Below are positions 1 to 12,231 of a stretch of DNA of 64,000 nucleotides, in pieces. Made by a program: the position numbers and the translations under genes. The notes beneath the pieces were generated by a model. The model was not told the DNA's origin. It saw only the letters and a list, made by a program, of their open reading frames with translations, and ran no database searches. Each line of letters starts with the position of its first letter. The first letter of the stretch is position 1. This DNA is from Bryopsis sp. KO-2023 (taxonomy: Eukaryota; Chlorophyta; Ulvophyceae; Bryopsidales; Bryopsidaceae): the NCBI GenBank assembly GCA_030272585.1, contig BSYQ01000004.1, positions 186,001-250,000 of the forward strand, given 5' to 3'.

Positions 1-246
1 AGAAAAATTCTTCAGTCTTCATTGCTGTTTGAAATTGAATCCATCAAATCAAATTGCCCCTGTCTTCCTCCCCCTTCTTTTTTTTTTTCTTTCCAAAATT
101 ATTTTTTTTAAATCCGGTAGCTGTAAATTGGTTTCTAAGTCCATCGCATCAACTGACCTATCAATTTCCCCCACAAATTCAAAAAAGGTCCAAAAAAACA
201 CCCCTGAAACCAGGGACTCTGCAGGATTGGTTCCTCAGTCTGTCTC
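1..246. other. 3' flank of the THUMP methyltransferase gene
   Basis: Pyrimidine-rich, T-tract-containing sequence downstream of the minus-strand gene that ends at 247. It probably holds its 3' UTR. Short open frames here show no family resemblance and I see no gene. Confidence 0.5.
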
Positions 247-2142
247 CTAAGATCCACCCAGTCTTCCTGGCCATCCCTGTTCTTCTTGAACGGGTGCCGT
301 TTTCACCATTTTCAAACTCTCAGTATTTCCAGAGCGTCTCAGCTTTGCATAATACCGACCCAGCGGACTCTTTTTGTCAAAACCTTCATCGCACTTCATT
401 TTTGCACCACCCACCTTTTGTTTTCCTCCCCCCCGTTCAGAAGCCACCCCCTGCACCAGCGCTCCACCTTTCCCTCCACTCACTCCCGTATCGATCGATT
501 TTGTTACTCTCTTGTCAGGGGTTTTGACTGACCCCTTCCCTCCAACGTTTGAAAACCCAACATCCCAACCATCATTTACGATTTCGCCGACCTTTTCATC
601 AATTCTGTGAACAGCACTCGACTTTCCTTTTCCCATTGCTTTCGCAGCCACCGCCTTTTCATCTCGAAATGAGCGCCTCTCCATTGATGGTGTTCCTCCA
701 GCTGACCTCTTTTCCTGCCCCCACCCTTTCACACCAAATCTGACAGGGGCCGCAGCTGCTTGAGGCCTCTCGTACTTCCAATTTGCATCGATATCCAGCA
801 CATACACCATCGACCTCAATCCTCGGCACTCCACCTGCCACGATTTCCGCTCCCTCCACATTTTGCAATTGCGAATGGCATCCTCCAGAGGTCTGACATC
901 CTGGGTCATCAAAACTGCCCTCCCCGATCCTGGCCTGATCACCCGGGCAAATTCCTTCAATGCAGATTTGTACAGACTGAATGTGTACATTTTCTTATCC
1001 CCCTTGGGAAGCTGCTGCCCACATGGTAAATCAGTAACGATCGCATCCACGCTGGCTTCCCTCAATGGCAATCGCTTGGCGTTCCACTCCACGTTATCCA
1101 TTTGAAAGACGGCGTCCAATCTGTTCGCCTTTTTTTGAGTCTGACGGATCGGCTGGACGTAGACGTCGCCGGAAAGATGCCACGCGGTTGGCCATGCGAA
1201 AGCTCCTTCGACCCCTATCGAGCAGCTCCCGGACATGGGGTCCATGACGATTTCCCCAGGTCGGATCTTGGCCAAGCGAAGCAGCACATGGGCGAGCGTC
1301 GGAGCGAGTCGCAATCCTCCGAAAGGTCCCGGAAGGGATTCGCACCCCACTGATTTCTTGAGTTGGATGACGACCGTGACGTCCCGATCGCACACCACCA
1401 ACCCGACCACGATGTCGCTCGACTGGGTTTTGTTCGCGCGCCAGCCGAAGTGCACCCCCACGCCAACTGCGAAATACTCCTCCGCATCGACACACCCAAA
1501 GTTTTGCCTCCCGCTTTCAGGAGGGATGTAGCACTCCACCCGGAACGTGGGCGGCCGAGAGTCGTACTCTTCAGGATGGTCGAACGGGGAGCCACTGTAC
1601 CGACCGGAAAACTTCGCCCAAACCTCGAGCGCCCTCGCCCAGTCGACCCAAACGGCGGCTTCTTGGATTTTCTCCAAACACCGCACAGTGTCCTCTTCCC
1701 CTCGAGTCAGAAACCCCTCCAGCGTGCATGCCTTCACGTATATCTTATCAGAGCTGCGCAGGGCGTGCGCTTTTTGAGCATCCTCCAGTCTGTGGATTGG
1801 CACTGTGACGAACCCCGTTCGCCGCTCGAACGTCGACCGTCGCTCGAACACTTCGCGCATCTCCTCTCCAGCCTCCCTCTCGAAACCAGACGGAACATTA
1901 CAGCACAGCGTGCAGTAGGAACACTCATCCCTCCTCCACGGCTCCTTTTTCTTGCCACGCTTTTTTCCTAGCTCCGTTCCAAATTCTGACTGTGGAGGCG
2001 CGTCCCAGCCGTTCGATAGACTTGCGGCAACATCCGGTTCCTCCGCAGGAGCTGGTGGCTCCTCTTCCCAAACGCCCTCGCCTGGAGGGGGTTGGCCCCA
2101 GTTGTTACGCCGCCGAACCTGTGGCTTCTTATTTCGACCCAT
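247..2142 (-). CDS. THUMP-domain-type tRNA (guanine-N2) methyltransferase, THUMPD3-like
   Basis: A single uninterrupted 631-codon frame starting at ATG 2142. The central part is a Rossmann-type SAM-dependent methyltransferase. Motif I reads DPMSGSCSIGVEGA at about residue 300, and the catalytic motif IV position reads TDLPCGQQ at about residue 367. In this family (THUMPD2/3, archaeal Trm14, bacterial TrmN relatives) these motifs bind SAM and position the guanine base for N2 methylation of tRNA. The N-terminal half would carry the ferredoxin-like/THUMP region, which I cannot delimit confidently. After about residue 440 the protein turns into a Lys/Gly-rich, low-complexity tail of nearly 190 residues that is probably disordered. 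The first 70 residues are also basic and Pro-rich. The gene diverges from the MFS gene at 2629. It is one of only two genes here without an obvious intron (the Ycf20-like gene is the other). Confidence 0.8.
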   Translation of the reverse strand: MGRNKKPQVRRRNNWGQPPPGEGVWEEEPPAPAEEPDVAASLSNGWDAPPQSEFGTELGKKRGKKKEPWRRDECSYCTLCCNVPSGFEREAGEEMREVFERRSTFERRTGFVTVPIHRLEDAQKAHALRSSDKIYVKACTLEGFLTRGEEDTVRCLEKIQEAAVWVDWARALEVWAKFSGRYSGSPFDHPEEYDSRPPTFRVECYIPPESGRQNFGCVDAEEYFAVGVGVHFGWRANKTQSSDIVVGLVVCDRDVTVVIQLKKSVGCESLPGPFGGLRLAPTLAHVLLRLAKIRPGEIVMDPMSGSCSIGVEGAFAWPTAWHLSGDVYVQPIRQTQKKANRLDAVFQMDNVEWNAKRLPLREASVDAIVTDLPCGQQLPKGDKKMYTFSLYKSALKEFARVIRPGSGRAVLMTQDVRPLEDAIRNCKMWRERKSWQVECRGLRSMVYVLDIDANWKYERPQAAAAPVRFGVKGWGQEKRSAGGTPSMERRSFRDEKAVAAKAMGKGKSSAVHRIDEKVGEIVNDGWDVGFSNVGGKGSVKTPDKRVTKSIDTGVSGGKGGALVQGVASERGGGKQKVGGAKMKCDEGFDKKSPLGRYYAKLRRSGNTESLKMVKTAPVQEEQGWPGRLGGS

Positions 2143-2628
2143 CCCCCCTCAGCGCTCCTTCCACAGCGAACGCCAAGTTTGTGCATGACCGCGCGTTCCC
2201 TGCTCCTTCCGCGCTCCTTCTACAGCGAAAGCTTCAGGGTGAAGTCAATTTCTTGCAATCGATTGTCAAGAAAGCCACCGAAAAGAAAATCGAGCCACAC
2301 AATCACAATTTCCAATCAAACCTCCTAACCCCCCCCTTGCAATATGGCAGAAAGAGGATATCACCCAAACACACCAACTGGATTGAAACTTGCAAAATTC
2401 CTGGAGTCCTAGAGAACACAGGACAGTGGCTGCTGGGTGTAGAACACATTTATGAAATATCAACTTGGCATGGCATCCACTTTACGTAATCGAGCGAACG
2501 AATCGGGCACCAGGCCAAAAGAAAACAAAAGGAGTTTTGGGGGGGCAAGAGTTGCCGCCCTGTGGTGAATCCTATTTCCTGCTGCGACATATTTTTTCTT
2601 CCCGTCACGAGGGAGGGGGGGCGCAAAC
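2143..2628. promoter_or_regulatory. Divergent intergenic region between methyltransferase and MFS genes
   Basis: The 486 bases lie between two start codons pointing away from each other, so both promoters should be here. A direct repeat containing 'cgctccttc' with 'acagcgaa' occurs near 2153-2168 and 2211-2226. I see no TATA box that I would defend. Confidence 0.4.
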
Positions 2629-5600
2629 ATGGTCTTCTCGGCGCAGAAGAGAACCATGGCCCTTGTTTACTTTTCATCCATTGTTGAGCGTGCCGACGAA
2701 CAAGTGCTGCCGTCAGTTTACTTCTTTGTCGGTCGATCGCTGGGTGCGACGCCATCCCAACTCGGTGGCCTCACGTTCTGCCGGGCGATCGTGCAGGTCG
2801 GTTCGAACGCGCGATATGAAAAAAGACGACCCACTGCTGCGACTGAGGGCTGGACGTCGCGGTCGATCATATCGCATATTTTGTTGTTTCGCCTCGACGT
2901 GGAGTGCGACACGGGCGCATGGATCCGCGTGATACTCTCTTTCCTGTCGCGTGGCGCTGCCCAGGGTCCACCACGGGCGTCGTTTCCGCGAAACGTCCGA
3001 CTTTTTGCGCAAGCATCAATGGCATCCCTCACAAATTGATCGATCGAAGTCATCAAATTGTTCCACGCAAGGGAATTTCCTCCCCCCCAATTTCTCAAAG
3101 CCTCCTTCTCTGTCCCTGGGTGTTCATGTTGCCCTAGTTCCTGCATATAATTTCCAACACTGGCGGCCTGTAAGCTAAAATTCATGGTGGATGATCCATG
3201 AATGCTACTTTGCAGGCGCTGTCATCCCCAGTGAGTGGATTAATTGGCGATCGATTCGACCGCACCCATGTGATAGCAGCCGGCTGTTTTCTGTGGGGCC
3301 TGATGACATCAGCAATAGCTACAGCAAAATCTGTCCATCAGGTGAGGTTGATTCGCATGTGTTTTGAAGAAAAAGTAACCATATTATTCAGGGGTTGGAG
3401 TGAAGGGCAATACCACCAACACCATTTCTCCATTTCCTTTTTCTTCGTTTTCTTTTTCTTAGTAAAGGAGGTCGGTTGTTCAGGGAACATGGAAGCAATC
3501 AAATATTTTGAAGTTAGTAATGAAGGCAAACAAATAAAAATACAATGCAAGGCCAGATGATGACCTGATTGGGCTGTTGATTAAAAATTTGCAAATTTTT
3601 CATTAAAAACCTCTTCTGATGATTTTTTTTTTGGAGAAGAAAAAAATGGGCAGTAAAAAAGATGATGTGGTTTTGGATCTTAGGCAATGATATATGCTGG
3701 GGCTAATGGAGTTGGGTTGGCTTTAGTAATACCTTGTTGCCAAAGTTTGATTGCCGACTATCATCCAGCAGAAACGAGAGGGCGAGCCTTTGGATTCATG
3801 CAATTCATCGGATCGCTGGGTATAATGGTGGGAGGAGTGTTTTCGACAAATGTCGGCCACCTGACCCCCTTTGGAATGGATGGGTGGAGGGTCGCTTTGC
3901 ATTCCATTGCTCTCCTCAGTTTCGTCACTGGTGAGGGAGAATCTCGAGGGTGGCGTGTTTTTGAAAAAAAAACCCAAAAAACGTTTAAACAAGGGGAAAA
4001 GGTTAAAAAGCCGGAAACCTCCAGGTCTTCTGAAAGAAAGAAAGAAAGTGAAACAGACATCCTTTTCTTTCCAAATAAAGAAAAGGAAAGAATAAAAAAA
4101 GGACGACCTGGGAAATAGTTGGAGTTATGCAGGCAAGGTTGCAAATTCCAGCCTTGTTGGTGGTGATTTACAGGATTTCTCGTGGTGGCGTTTGCTGTGG
4201 ACCCTCGTCACGGATCGAAGGGGGCGAAAGAAGCCAAAGAATCGGAGGAGACGGTGTCTTTATTGGAGCAAGGGAAAGCGGTGAGTAATAACGGGCAGGG
4301 GAGGGCTAGGCCGAGGACCTCTTTGTCGCCGATTTCGAACAAGCAGATGCAATGGAGCGGACAGCAACAGCAACATGTCCCGATGAATTCGGATGTACCC
4401 AATGGGCATCAGAAAGCCTCGAAATTCACTTTAGGTGATACTGTGTTCCTTGAAGAAATGCAAGAAAAGTAAATAAATAAGGAGTAAAGGGGAAAAAGGA
4501 ATATAGTATCAATGAACTAAAGAATCGGCATTTGAAAAGTGGGCAGACAAGAATTTGAAGGTTGGTTGCAAGCCCGAACATTCATCAAGAATGTTTCAGA
4601 TTTTTGTTTTCTTGCCAAAATAAATGGAAAGGGTCATGGTCCGGTTCTATGGACTGTAGGAAATTACTGAACTTCGGAATGAGCAAACACACTCCTTCTC
4701 AGAGCTGAAACGTCTGTTTTGCCTGGAAAATATGGTGTTTCCAGGTCAGACTCTGAAGGAAATTCGATGGGTGCTGGGCATCCGGTCATTTCAAATTGTC
4801 ATTCTGCAAGGTGTCGTGGGCTCCACACCTTGGAACGCCATGGTGTTTTTCACACTCTGGTTTCAACTGCTGGGCTTTTCCGATTTCAATGCGAGTGCTC
4901 TGCTGGCCATATTTAACCTGGGAAATGCACTGGGAGGAATTCTAGGGGGAACGATAGCTGACAAAATGTCCATTCTGTATCCAAACAACGGCCGAATCTT
5001 CACCGCTCAGTTCAGCGTCTTGTGTGGTTTGCCGTTTTCTGTTGTTCTGTTGAAAGTGTTGCCGATGATGGGGGTGGAAGGGAATTTGACATTGTATGGT
5101 TTCGTATTATTCACAATGGGGTTATTAATTTCTTGGTGTCAGTCTGGATGCAACAGTCCAGTGTTTGCTGATATCGTCCCGGAGTCGCTGTACAGCAAAA
5201 TCTATGCCTTCGACAGGTCAGTTCTTCTGCTTTACTTTTCCCTGGCTCGTTTTTCTTTGAACTGGTGGTGGGGGGAGGTTATTGTCTTCATGCATTTGGG
5301 GGGACAGCCGGGGGGTTTCAGCGTGGCAATGATCTTTTTGCGCAAATGCATCTTGCAGGAACTTTTCTATGATAACCACAAGAATTGATATTTTTTTATA
5401 TTTTTTAATTAATTTTTATTGTGGACATTAGAGAATAATATTAATTTTGTTTTATTTTTTCTGTTTATATAATAACGAATGGCATCCTACTTATGGAAAT
5501 TTAAATTTCAAAATTACTGGAAGCTTACGCAGAGCATGTCCCAGAAAGGAGGGGTTGCATATCTTTTCGAAATATCTCTGTCTGTGTTTGGCAGATCTTT

Positions 5601-5853
5601 TGAAGGTGCGATTGCAGCCACAGCAGCTCCTCTGGTAGGTTTCGTCTCCGAACACTTGTTTGGATTTTCGGGGGATGTTTCTGAGGGTCGTGGGGAAGAC
5701 AAAAGCAACGCAGAATCGCTGGGAAACAGCTTGCTGTTGTGCCTGGTGGTGCCCTGGTTCCTGTGTTTCTTGTTCTACGGTGGATTGCATTGGTCCTACC
5801 CGAGAGACAGACTGGCAGCCAAAGATAAAGACTCCAGACGAGATGCCATATGA
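2629..5853 (+). CDS. MFS transporter, plant UNE2/At4g36790-type family
   Basis: Six exons: 2629-2796, 3216-3341, 3684-3930, 4174-4434, 4745-5216 and 5595-5853. They sum to 1533 nt (510 aa) and every junction phase closes. The first exon carries the family's ERADEQVLPSVYFFVG segment. It is followed by the first MFS loop motif GLIGDRFDR, a central hydrophilic loop of about 90 residues rich in Gln and Ser (exon 4), then SKIYAFDRSFEGAIAATAAP and the C-terminal YPRDR. This order matches the plant MFS family that includes At1g78130 (UNE2), At5g10190 and At4g36790, whose substrates are unsettled. About twelve membrane segments are expected. The start ATG 2629 opens exon 1 shortly before the first conserved block. 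The exon 1 donor (GTCGGT) is weak, but the phase and protein continuity support it. Confidence 0.82.
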
Positions 5854-7045
5854 AGGGGGGGGGGGGCCAATGAAACAAACACTGAAAAACTTCAAGACAA
5901 AAAATACTGCTGAACACCAGCTATCTGTTTATGTGAGATATGTACTGCTAGTCTGTAGTGTAGTGTGCTTGGGGGTGGGGATAGATTAGTTTGCTTGAGA
6001 AAAATGGAGTTGGATCCTAGGGTTGCTTACATCTTCGTTAAGTATGGAGTGCTGGCCTCAATTCACTGAGTGAACATCGCAGCACGGGGCTTTTTTTTTG
6101 TATTAACACATGTAGAAGGCATTTATTTGAGTGGGCCTTAACTGTGAGGCGGCTGACTTGGTTGAGTCATGCGTGTGTGTATTGGTTGGGTGCGCGAGTT
6201 CTGAGTGAATGGCACTGGACTGTATTGGATTGTACTGGGTTAGTTGGTGGTGGTAGTGTTGTTGTACTGCTTGTGAATTGGTTAGGAAGGTTATGGGGGG
6301 GATGGATATTTGGTGGGACTTGGACTCAGTGACTCTCAACAGTGGTTTGCAAAAATTGCCTTTCAACACACATCTGTTGCCTGAACTGTGACACTCACAA
6401 TCGCAATGTATCGTTCCCAACAGAGTAAAAAACTCAATCCCCAAAGTCCATCTCAAATCCTGCTTTTAAGAAAATCAGGAAATGGACAGTTGTATCTATG
6501 GAGCCCATCTACACCCAAGTCCAATTCTACACCCCCAAGGCCAGCTCGATCAAACTGCATCGAGAGTTGGCAGGCAAAGTTTATTCAGCGCTAGAGGAAG
6601 GTAAATTCGATCGCAGAAGGTCGTTTCCTGGCAACATGGTGAACATCACATACACCATTGCCAGAAGTTCCGCATGCCCCAAAAAGAATGACTTTCCAGA
6701 CAAACGAGGGTGGTCCTTTCCGCTGCTGTTCCCTGGGTGGCCAGCGAGGTGTTGGATAACGAACGGAGGGTGACGGGCGAAAGGAAGGCGGAGCATATCG
6801 TGACCAGCTGCGTGCTTCTGTTTTGCGGTGCGGCGAAGGGGATGACCAGTTTGCTGTGGACGCTGTTCAGTTTTATTCCGTAGTTCAGACTCTTACCTTA
6901 CAGCTGCTCCTGAGAGGAGGTAGGACTCGAACTACCTTTTCCGTGCCTGTCTGTGACTTTCAATTGTCCAACGCCCCTTTCCATCTCGAAACGAAAAGAG
7001 AAATATACTTGCTCAACTGACGAGTTTTTTCTATCCACAGAAAAG
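5854..7045. other. Intergenic region between MFS and rhomboid genes
   Basis: Contains the MFS 3' UTR and the rhomboid 5' region. A G-run follows the MFS stop at about 5857, and a GT-rich stretch covers 6170-6330. Apart from the small frame at 6498-6773, no coding signal is convincing. Confidence 0.4.
6498..6773 (+). other. Unassigned small ORF (91 codons)
   Basis: Opens with ATG 6498 and encodes a basic 91-residue peptide without a recognisable domain. A second open frame runs on from about 6720 to 6885, rich in Leu and Val. The pair might be exons or a frameshifted remnant of one protein, or a 5' non-coding exon of the rhomboid gene. I do not recognise it. A transcript covering 6498-7046 would decide between these. 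Confidence 0.2.
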
Positions 7046-10042
7046 ATGGCGAGTCCACACGAACTGATGAAAAGCGACAGTCAGAGGAAGAGACTGGATC
7101 GAGCCGCGGCGTTTGGTAGTCTCGTGCCTGTCGACACGAGTTGTCGACAAGGGGCGGTATGTGTTTCTTTTTTGTGTGTTTATTTTCCCCACATTGCTGA
7201 GACCACCCTGTCCACACGAGGCAGAGGTGGCGTTAGCTTCTCGAAGGAACCTTGGCTCAGTTCAGCGTTTCTCTATCGTGGGTGTACATGTTACGACGTC
7301 TTGCGCTTCAAATACATCTTTGTATTGCGTACTGGCGCACATTCATAGGAACTTGTAAAAAAAGAGTACAAAAAGGTTGTTTCCTGCTGACCCCCCCCCC
7401 TTCGGAGATATGCGCGCCTGCCCCATTGAGTGAGGGTATGTAGTGTTGGCTGGATAGAGCCTGACGAAGCTGATTTTGCCCCCCACAATTGTACTACTAA
7501 AAGGATAGACATCCACTGCAACCCAGCTGTACACAATTCCTTGCTAAGTTATCTCCAATCTTGCCATCAAGTGAAGCCATCGAAGCAGGAAAATCTCAAT
7601 GATCACTGTGCATATTTGGTGATGTTTCCCACACATTGTCTAGATCGTGAATGGAAGAAGAGCAGCCAACGATGTGGAGGCACAAAACCTTGAAAGCTTT
7701 TCTCGTGGACTCGACCCAAAACAAGAATCCATCCCGCTGGCATCCCTACTCTCCCATTACGTTTCATTGGTGTTCTCTGAGCATCCCTTGAAATCCCACC
7801 AGAAATGGCTCCGGCACAATTCGGGAAGGAAATCCGACAGCGTAGCCATGTCAGAGGCGGACATTGAGAACGTGGACCCCAGCTCCAGGGGGTTGAGGAA
7901 ATTACCGAGCGAGAATGAAGAGGAGGTGGTGGCTCGAGGAGGGAGTTTCACGTCGGTGATGGACGACCTTGGGGATGTTCTCAAAGGTGGTATGGCTGAG
8001 GGTTGCAAAAGGCTGAAACGAAAATCTTCGGAGCCAATCATTCATGGGTCTAACGAAGCTAACATGGGGGGGTCGAAGGTAAGACTGGGAATTTTAGAAA
8101 TTTTCATATTTGTCTCTCTCTCTCTTTCTTTACATGTATTCATGTGCCAGGAGGAAGCAGAACAAATTCTCAGACAATGTCCGAAACCCCTAAATCCTGG
8201 AATGTGGCCCCTTCAGCAGTCTAATGCAGTTAAAATCTCAGAAATATGATGATTTCTTGCCGACTCCAGGGTAGTCAGCAAGGGTTTGCGGAGGATGCCC
8301 TGGTGTTTACCTCCAGATTCACAGAGCCTCTGGAGTGGCTGACACAGAGGGCTCAGCAGTCACCATTGAAGCCTCGGCTGATCGCAGGAATAGAGAAATA
8401 TCGATGCAATGAGTATGACTCCGCGATCGAAGCTGCATTGACGAACATGTACATATACAGTCATTACTTTTTCGAAATCATGAGCCCCACGAATCGGAAA
8501 AAGCGGCCGGTATTCACGTGGGCATTTCCTTTCTTGGCACTTCTTGTGTTCACCTTTATGGCCGGGGAGTACGAGGCTTGGGCCAAATCAGAGGTGTGTG
8601 TGACTGCATTTGAATAATTTTTCGCATCAAAATCAAGGAAGATAGCGTGACAGTGCGACAACTGCAATTTTAGACTCGATCAAAACGTTCATTGGTAGAG
8701 ATTCTCCCAAAAATTATAAAAAACAACTCAGGCAACTGTAGCTGCTTCCAGAAACTTTTGCCAGCAAGAGAACTTGTGCTCAGAAGAGAGTCAGACATTT
8801 GTGGAAAAAAGTTGGGAAATTCCAACATTCAGTGATGCCCTGTATCAGTTTTTTCACATTCCGGTATTTTTCTAGTTGTTAAACTGACATTGATCGACAA
8901 AGGCAAAAAGGGGAAGGAGAGAGTGTGTACAAGGTGCATAAGTTTCCTCTTTGTGATTTCTTCCGTGTCATGATTGGTTATCAGGCAACAGGAGATGTTG
9001 GAAAAATGCCTTCATCAGGGTTTGGACCCATGCACCTTGTGCATTGGCTGGAATCTCTCAGGTCAGACAGCAAACGCACGTTTCTACCGGAATTTGTGGT
9101 GCTGTGGGGAGGTCGATTTTTGCCGAAGGTCAAGCACGAAGGCTGGCGATGGATAACATCCATGTTGATACATGAAAACGCAGTCCATTTGGTTACAAAT
9201 ATGTTTCTATTTATGGTTCTTTCAAGCACACTGGAGAGGAGGTTTGGATTCTGGTGAGTGTCAGGGATGCCCTGATTTGCCTTTGTTTTTTGGTTGAATT
9301 TGCAATCTTTCTATTTCTCTCTTATAGCTTGGACAAGCCAAAAGCTGGGGCAAAATTAATCATGAAAACAGATACTGACCGCAACCGATCTGGCACCTGT
9401 GAATTTTGTTAAAGATACAGCCCTGGTTGCATATCCTGAGTTATCTAGAAACAAGATTTGATTTCTCGACATTCTTCCCTTGCCGTTTCTCTTTCCTTTG
9501 CCGGGATTTCATTTTCCCAAATTTGAAAAGGAAAAGGATGATAACATTATCTCGCTGTTTCTCCGCACACGATATTAAACGCAGTTTCATCAATTTTCGT
9601 ACGATTCCACAGGAGAGTGACTGCCGTGAGCTTGCTGTCTGGTCTGGGTGGCAATTTCTCCAGTGCATTGGGTGAAGACCCCTGCCTGGTGGTGGTCGGA
9701 GCATCGGGGATGGTTTTCGGTCTGTCGGCCATGTACCTTCTTCACGTTTGCACAGAATTCGTCCGAATTCGGTACCCTTTATTTCGCATTGTGGGTCTGG
9801 TGCTCTTCTGGGTGACTGTGCTGTCCTCAGTCAGTCCAGAGAGAACCTCAGGTATGTCTCACATTGGGGGTTTCCTGGCCGGACTCACGATGGGGATAAT
9901 CATGATGCCTTCCGTTGTCACGGAGACGATCGAATCTCTTGCAGTAGGGAGCTCCGTGGTAGGGGGGGTGGTATTCTTTGCGATTCTTCCATGTCTGACG
10001 TATTTCAATACCATCCCTGGTTTGGTTTGCAGACCACCATAG
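7046..10042 (+). CDS. Rhomboid-family intramembrane serine protease
   Basis: Five exons: 7046-7156, 7644-8078, 8270-8593, 8985-9253 and 9613-10042, spliced to 1569 nt (522 aa) with consistent phases. The first roughly 200 residues are polar, with an acidic Ser-rich region, and probably cytosolic. Transmembrane segments begin in exon 3 (a hydrophobic stretch after KKRPVFTW). Family signatures follow in order: a WRWITSMLIHENAVHLVTNM block holding the conserved W/R and HxxxN, GASGMVFG with the nucleophile serine, and SHIGGFLAG with the catalytic histidine. The Ser-His dyad is intact, so this should be an active protease and not an iRhom. The compartment cannot be read from sequence, since no clear transit peptide is visible. 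The first exon is supported only by phase (phase 0 into exon 2) and an ATG, so the N terminus is the weakest part. It is convergent with the Ycf20-like gene. Confidence 0.83.
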
Positions 10043-11486
10043 CTGGGTGGATGGTGTAGTGAGTGTGTTTTTTTCTCTTTAATGTTTTTTTGGTCCCTCC
10101 CCGAACCAAAAAGAAAGGGAAAACAGAGAAATATGGACGAGAAAGATAACCAGAGAAATCCAGAATGAGAAGCAGGAAAAGGGAAATAAATCATCTGTGT
10201 TTTCTTCGGTGTCTCCAATTGTGAAATAAAAGAAGGAATCAAATTGGCGAAAGCAGAATTACTGGTTCGCATACAGTGCAGAGTTAAGTAGCTGGACAAG
10301 GCATCTTATCCGAAAAGTCCAAGCTTTTAAGGGGAAAAAGGAAGAAAAAAAAAACACCACCTTCATCGGTGAGCGTTCAATTTCATTAGTATGATTTTTT
10401 ACATATATCGTTTTCTTATCATTTTATAAAAAAATACAACAGAGGTGACTTCAGGCTCGAGGCTTTTAAGTTTCTTTTTCGAGGGTGGGGATAACGAGGG
10501 TTGGGGAAGTTTCGGACGAAAACTCTGGTATGTGGTGGATGAAAGGGAAAGAAGAGAAAAGGTGGAAGTATGTATGCATAAACGAATATATCGGAGTTTC
10601 GCCGTGCATTGGACATGAACAAAATATTGGGTAACCATGAGATTGATGTATATTCAAACACCAACGGAGTATATGGAATGTAAAAGAGATACGGAATTTT
10701 CGAGGAGGAATTTCAAGGAGGTTGATCGGCTTTCTGAATGTATCAGTTACAATGTTCGATTAAGTTTGTTCTTTCCTCAGTGGAGCCCCATAATCGAAGC
10801 GACATCTCCCTTCCAAATGAATCTTGTGATCTTACTAATCTTATCAATCAATCCTATCTTGAGGATTAACTCAAGATTGCCATTTCACACTCAACGGATG
10901 TGTCAGACATCGACCTTATAACAACTCCTCACCAGGAAAGCAAGTTGAGAAATACCCCAATGGCAGCCCCTCTTTTACCAACAGCACGACTTGTTGAAAT
11001 ATCCTTAAAAGGGGTACTGGTAAAAGCTCAGCAACCCAACAGGGGTGATCAAAAAACAGCAAGTACCGAATCTCGATTTTTTATCTTTTTTTTGCGGTGC
11101 AACCATAAGACCCAACCAGAAATGTTGCTCAAAAGAGTTTGAAATGGACATCTTCCCCATCTAGACGGGTCGATCAACTTCTTTCTTTCCTGGCCAAAAG
11201 GTTTTCTGATCTGGCATCCCCATTTCTAACAATTAACACAGCCAGGCCCAAGGGGAAGAAGAGTAGTCCCTTCTCCCCCAAAATCATTAAACCCAACAAT
11301 AAGCCATGTGGAAAACATGAAATAGTTTTGAGGCACCTTTGTCAGCACCCTAACTTGTGAAAAATATCAGGAGTCTTGCTGGAGGGAGGTCAGTTTTTTT
11401 TTCCTGCCTAGGAAGTATGGTGCATCGGTCGTCATTCCTTCCCGCAGGAGTTGATAAGTGATTCCTCTACATTTTTCCCCTATCAC
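10043..11486. other. Convergent intergenic region
   Basis: Lies between the rhomboid stop and the stop of the minus-strand Ycf20-like gene. It is A/T-tract rich and holds the two 3' UTRs. No protein family or RNA gene is recognisable. Open frames near 10400-10660 (minus) and 10640-10920 (plus) look random. Confidence 0.45.
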
Positions 11487-12086
11487 CTATCCGGACAACT
11501 TGATACAATCGGCAATCACAGCTCCCATCACCCCATTTTTGAACCAGTTGAGGAGCTCCAGTTTGAAAGATCCCTTCGGAGCGCTCCAATACGCGCGCGA
11601 TACGTACTCGTAAAAGAAAAAAGTAACGAACGCGGCAACGACGTCGTTGACTGCTAGGGTTCCAAAGGTTAACGCGACCATGTTTGTACAGAAAAAACCC
11701 GCCCCGAAACTCGTCACCCTCCACATCCACCGTCGCACAGGTCTACCTTCGAAATAATTGTCGACTTGCTTCGGCAAAGATAACAGATATCTCGCCAACC
11801 GCCGCCTGGTGGGTGGACCTCTAGACAAGGTCGCCTTCGTCACCGTCCGACTTCGCAGGGACGTCTTACGACAGACATTGCGACGCCGGAGCAAAGCGCA
11901 ACTGCGCCGCGAAGCACCCGTGCAGGACAATATTGGTCCAGAGAGCTTGTCGCACCTCGTCGTGAAACCGGCGGCAGGAAATACCGTCGTCATGAGAATT
12001 ATGGAGCTGGCGCTCGCGAGGGTTGTAAGGGTGTGTTTGGCTGCGTGAACAATAGATGTGCCAGAAACAGGGAGTACGGCATGCAT
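11487..12086 (-). CDS. Ycf20-like plastid protein, nuclear encoded
   Basis: A single-exon frame of 199 codons from ATG 12086. The first 90 or so residues are rich in Ser, Thr, Arg and Ala and nearly lack acidic residues, as in a chloroplast transit peptide. The mature part starts near RRLARYLLSLPKQVDNYFEG and contains two hydrophobic segments, then EYVSRAYW and LLNWFKNGVMGAVIADCIKL. This matches the Ycf20 family, which is plastid-encoded in red algae and nuclear in plants and green algae. Land-plant members have been linked to non-photochemical quenching, but the molecular role is not established. The gene is divergent from the kinesin with only 145 bases between start codons. Confidence 0.78.
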   Translation of the reverse strand: MHAVLPVSGTSIVHAAKHTLTTLASASSIILMTTVFPAAGFTTRCDKLSGPILSCTGASRRSCALLRRRNVCRKTSLRSRTVTKATLSRGPPTRRRLARYLLSLPKQVDNYFEGRPVRRWMWRVTSFGAGFFCTNMVALTFGTLAVNDVVAAFVTFFFYEYVSRAYWSAPKGSFKLELLNWFKNGVMGAVIADCIKLSG

Positions 12087-12231
12087 GGAAAAGTCGTCGG
12101 CAACGGAAAAGCGTCATAGAAAATCACTTCGCTCGCGAACACTTGGGAAAGAGGGTGTTTTCAGATTGAGGGGTGTGTGTTGAGCGTCGACCTACCGCGC
12201 AAGCCGACGCCAAAGCGCAGCTCGCGCCAAC
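12087..12231. promoter_or_regulatory. Compact bidirectional promoter (Ycf20-like / kinesin)
   Basis: Only 145 bases separate two divergent ATGs at 12086 (minus) and 12232 (plus). It is GC-richer than most other intergenic DNA in the window. Both 5' UTRs and both promoters must overlap here unless a start lies further inside a gene. Confidence 0.45.
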
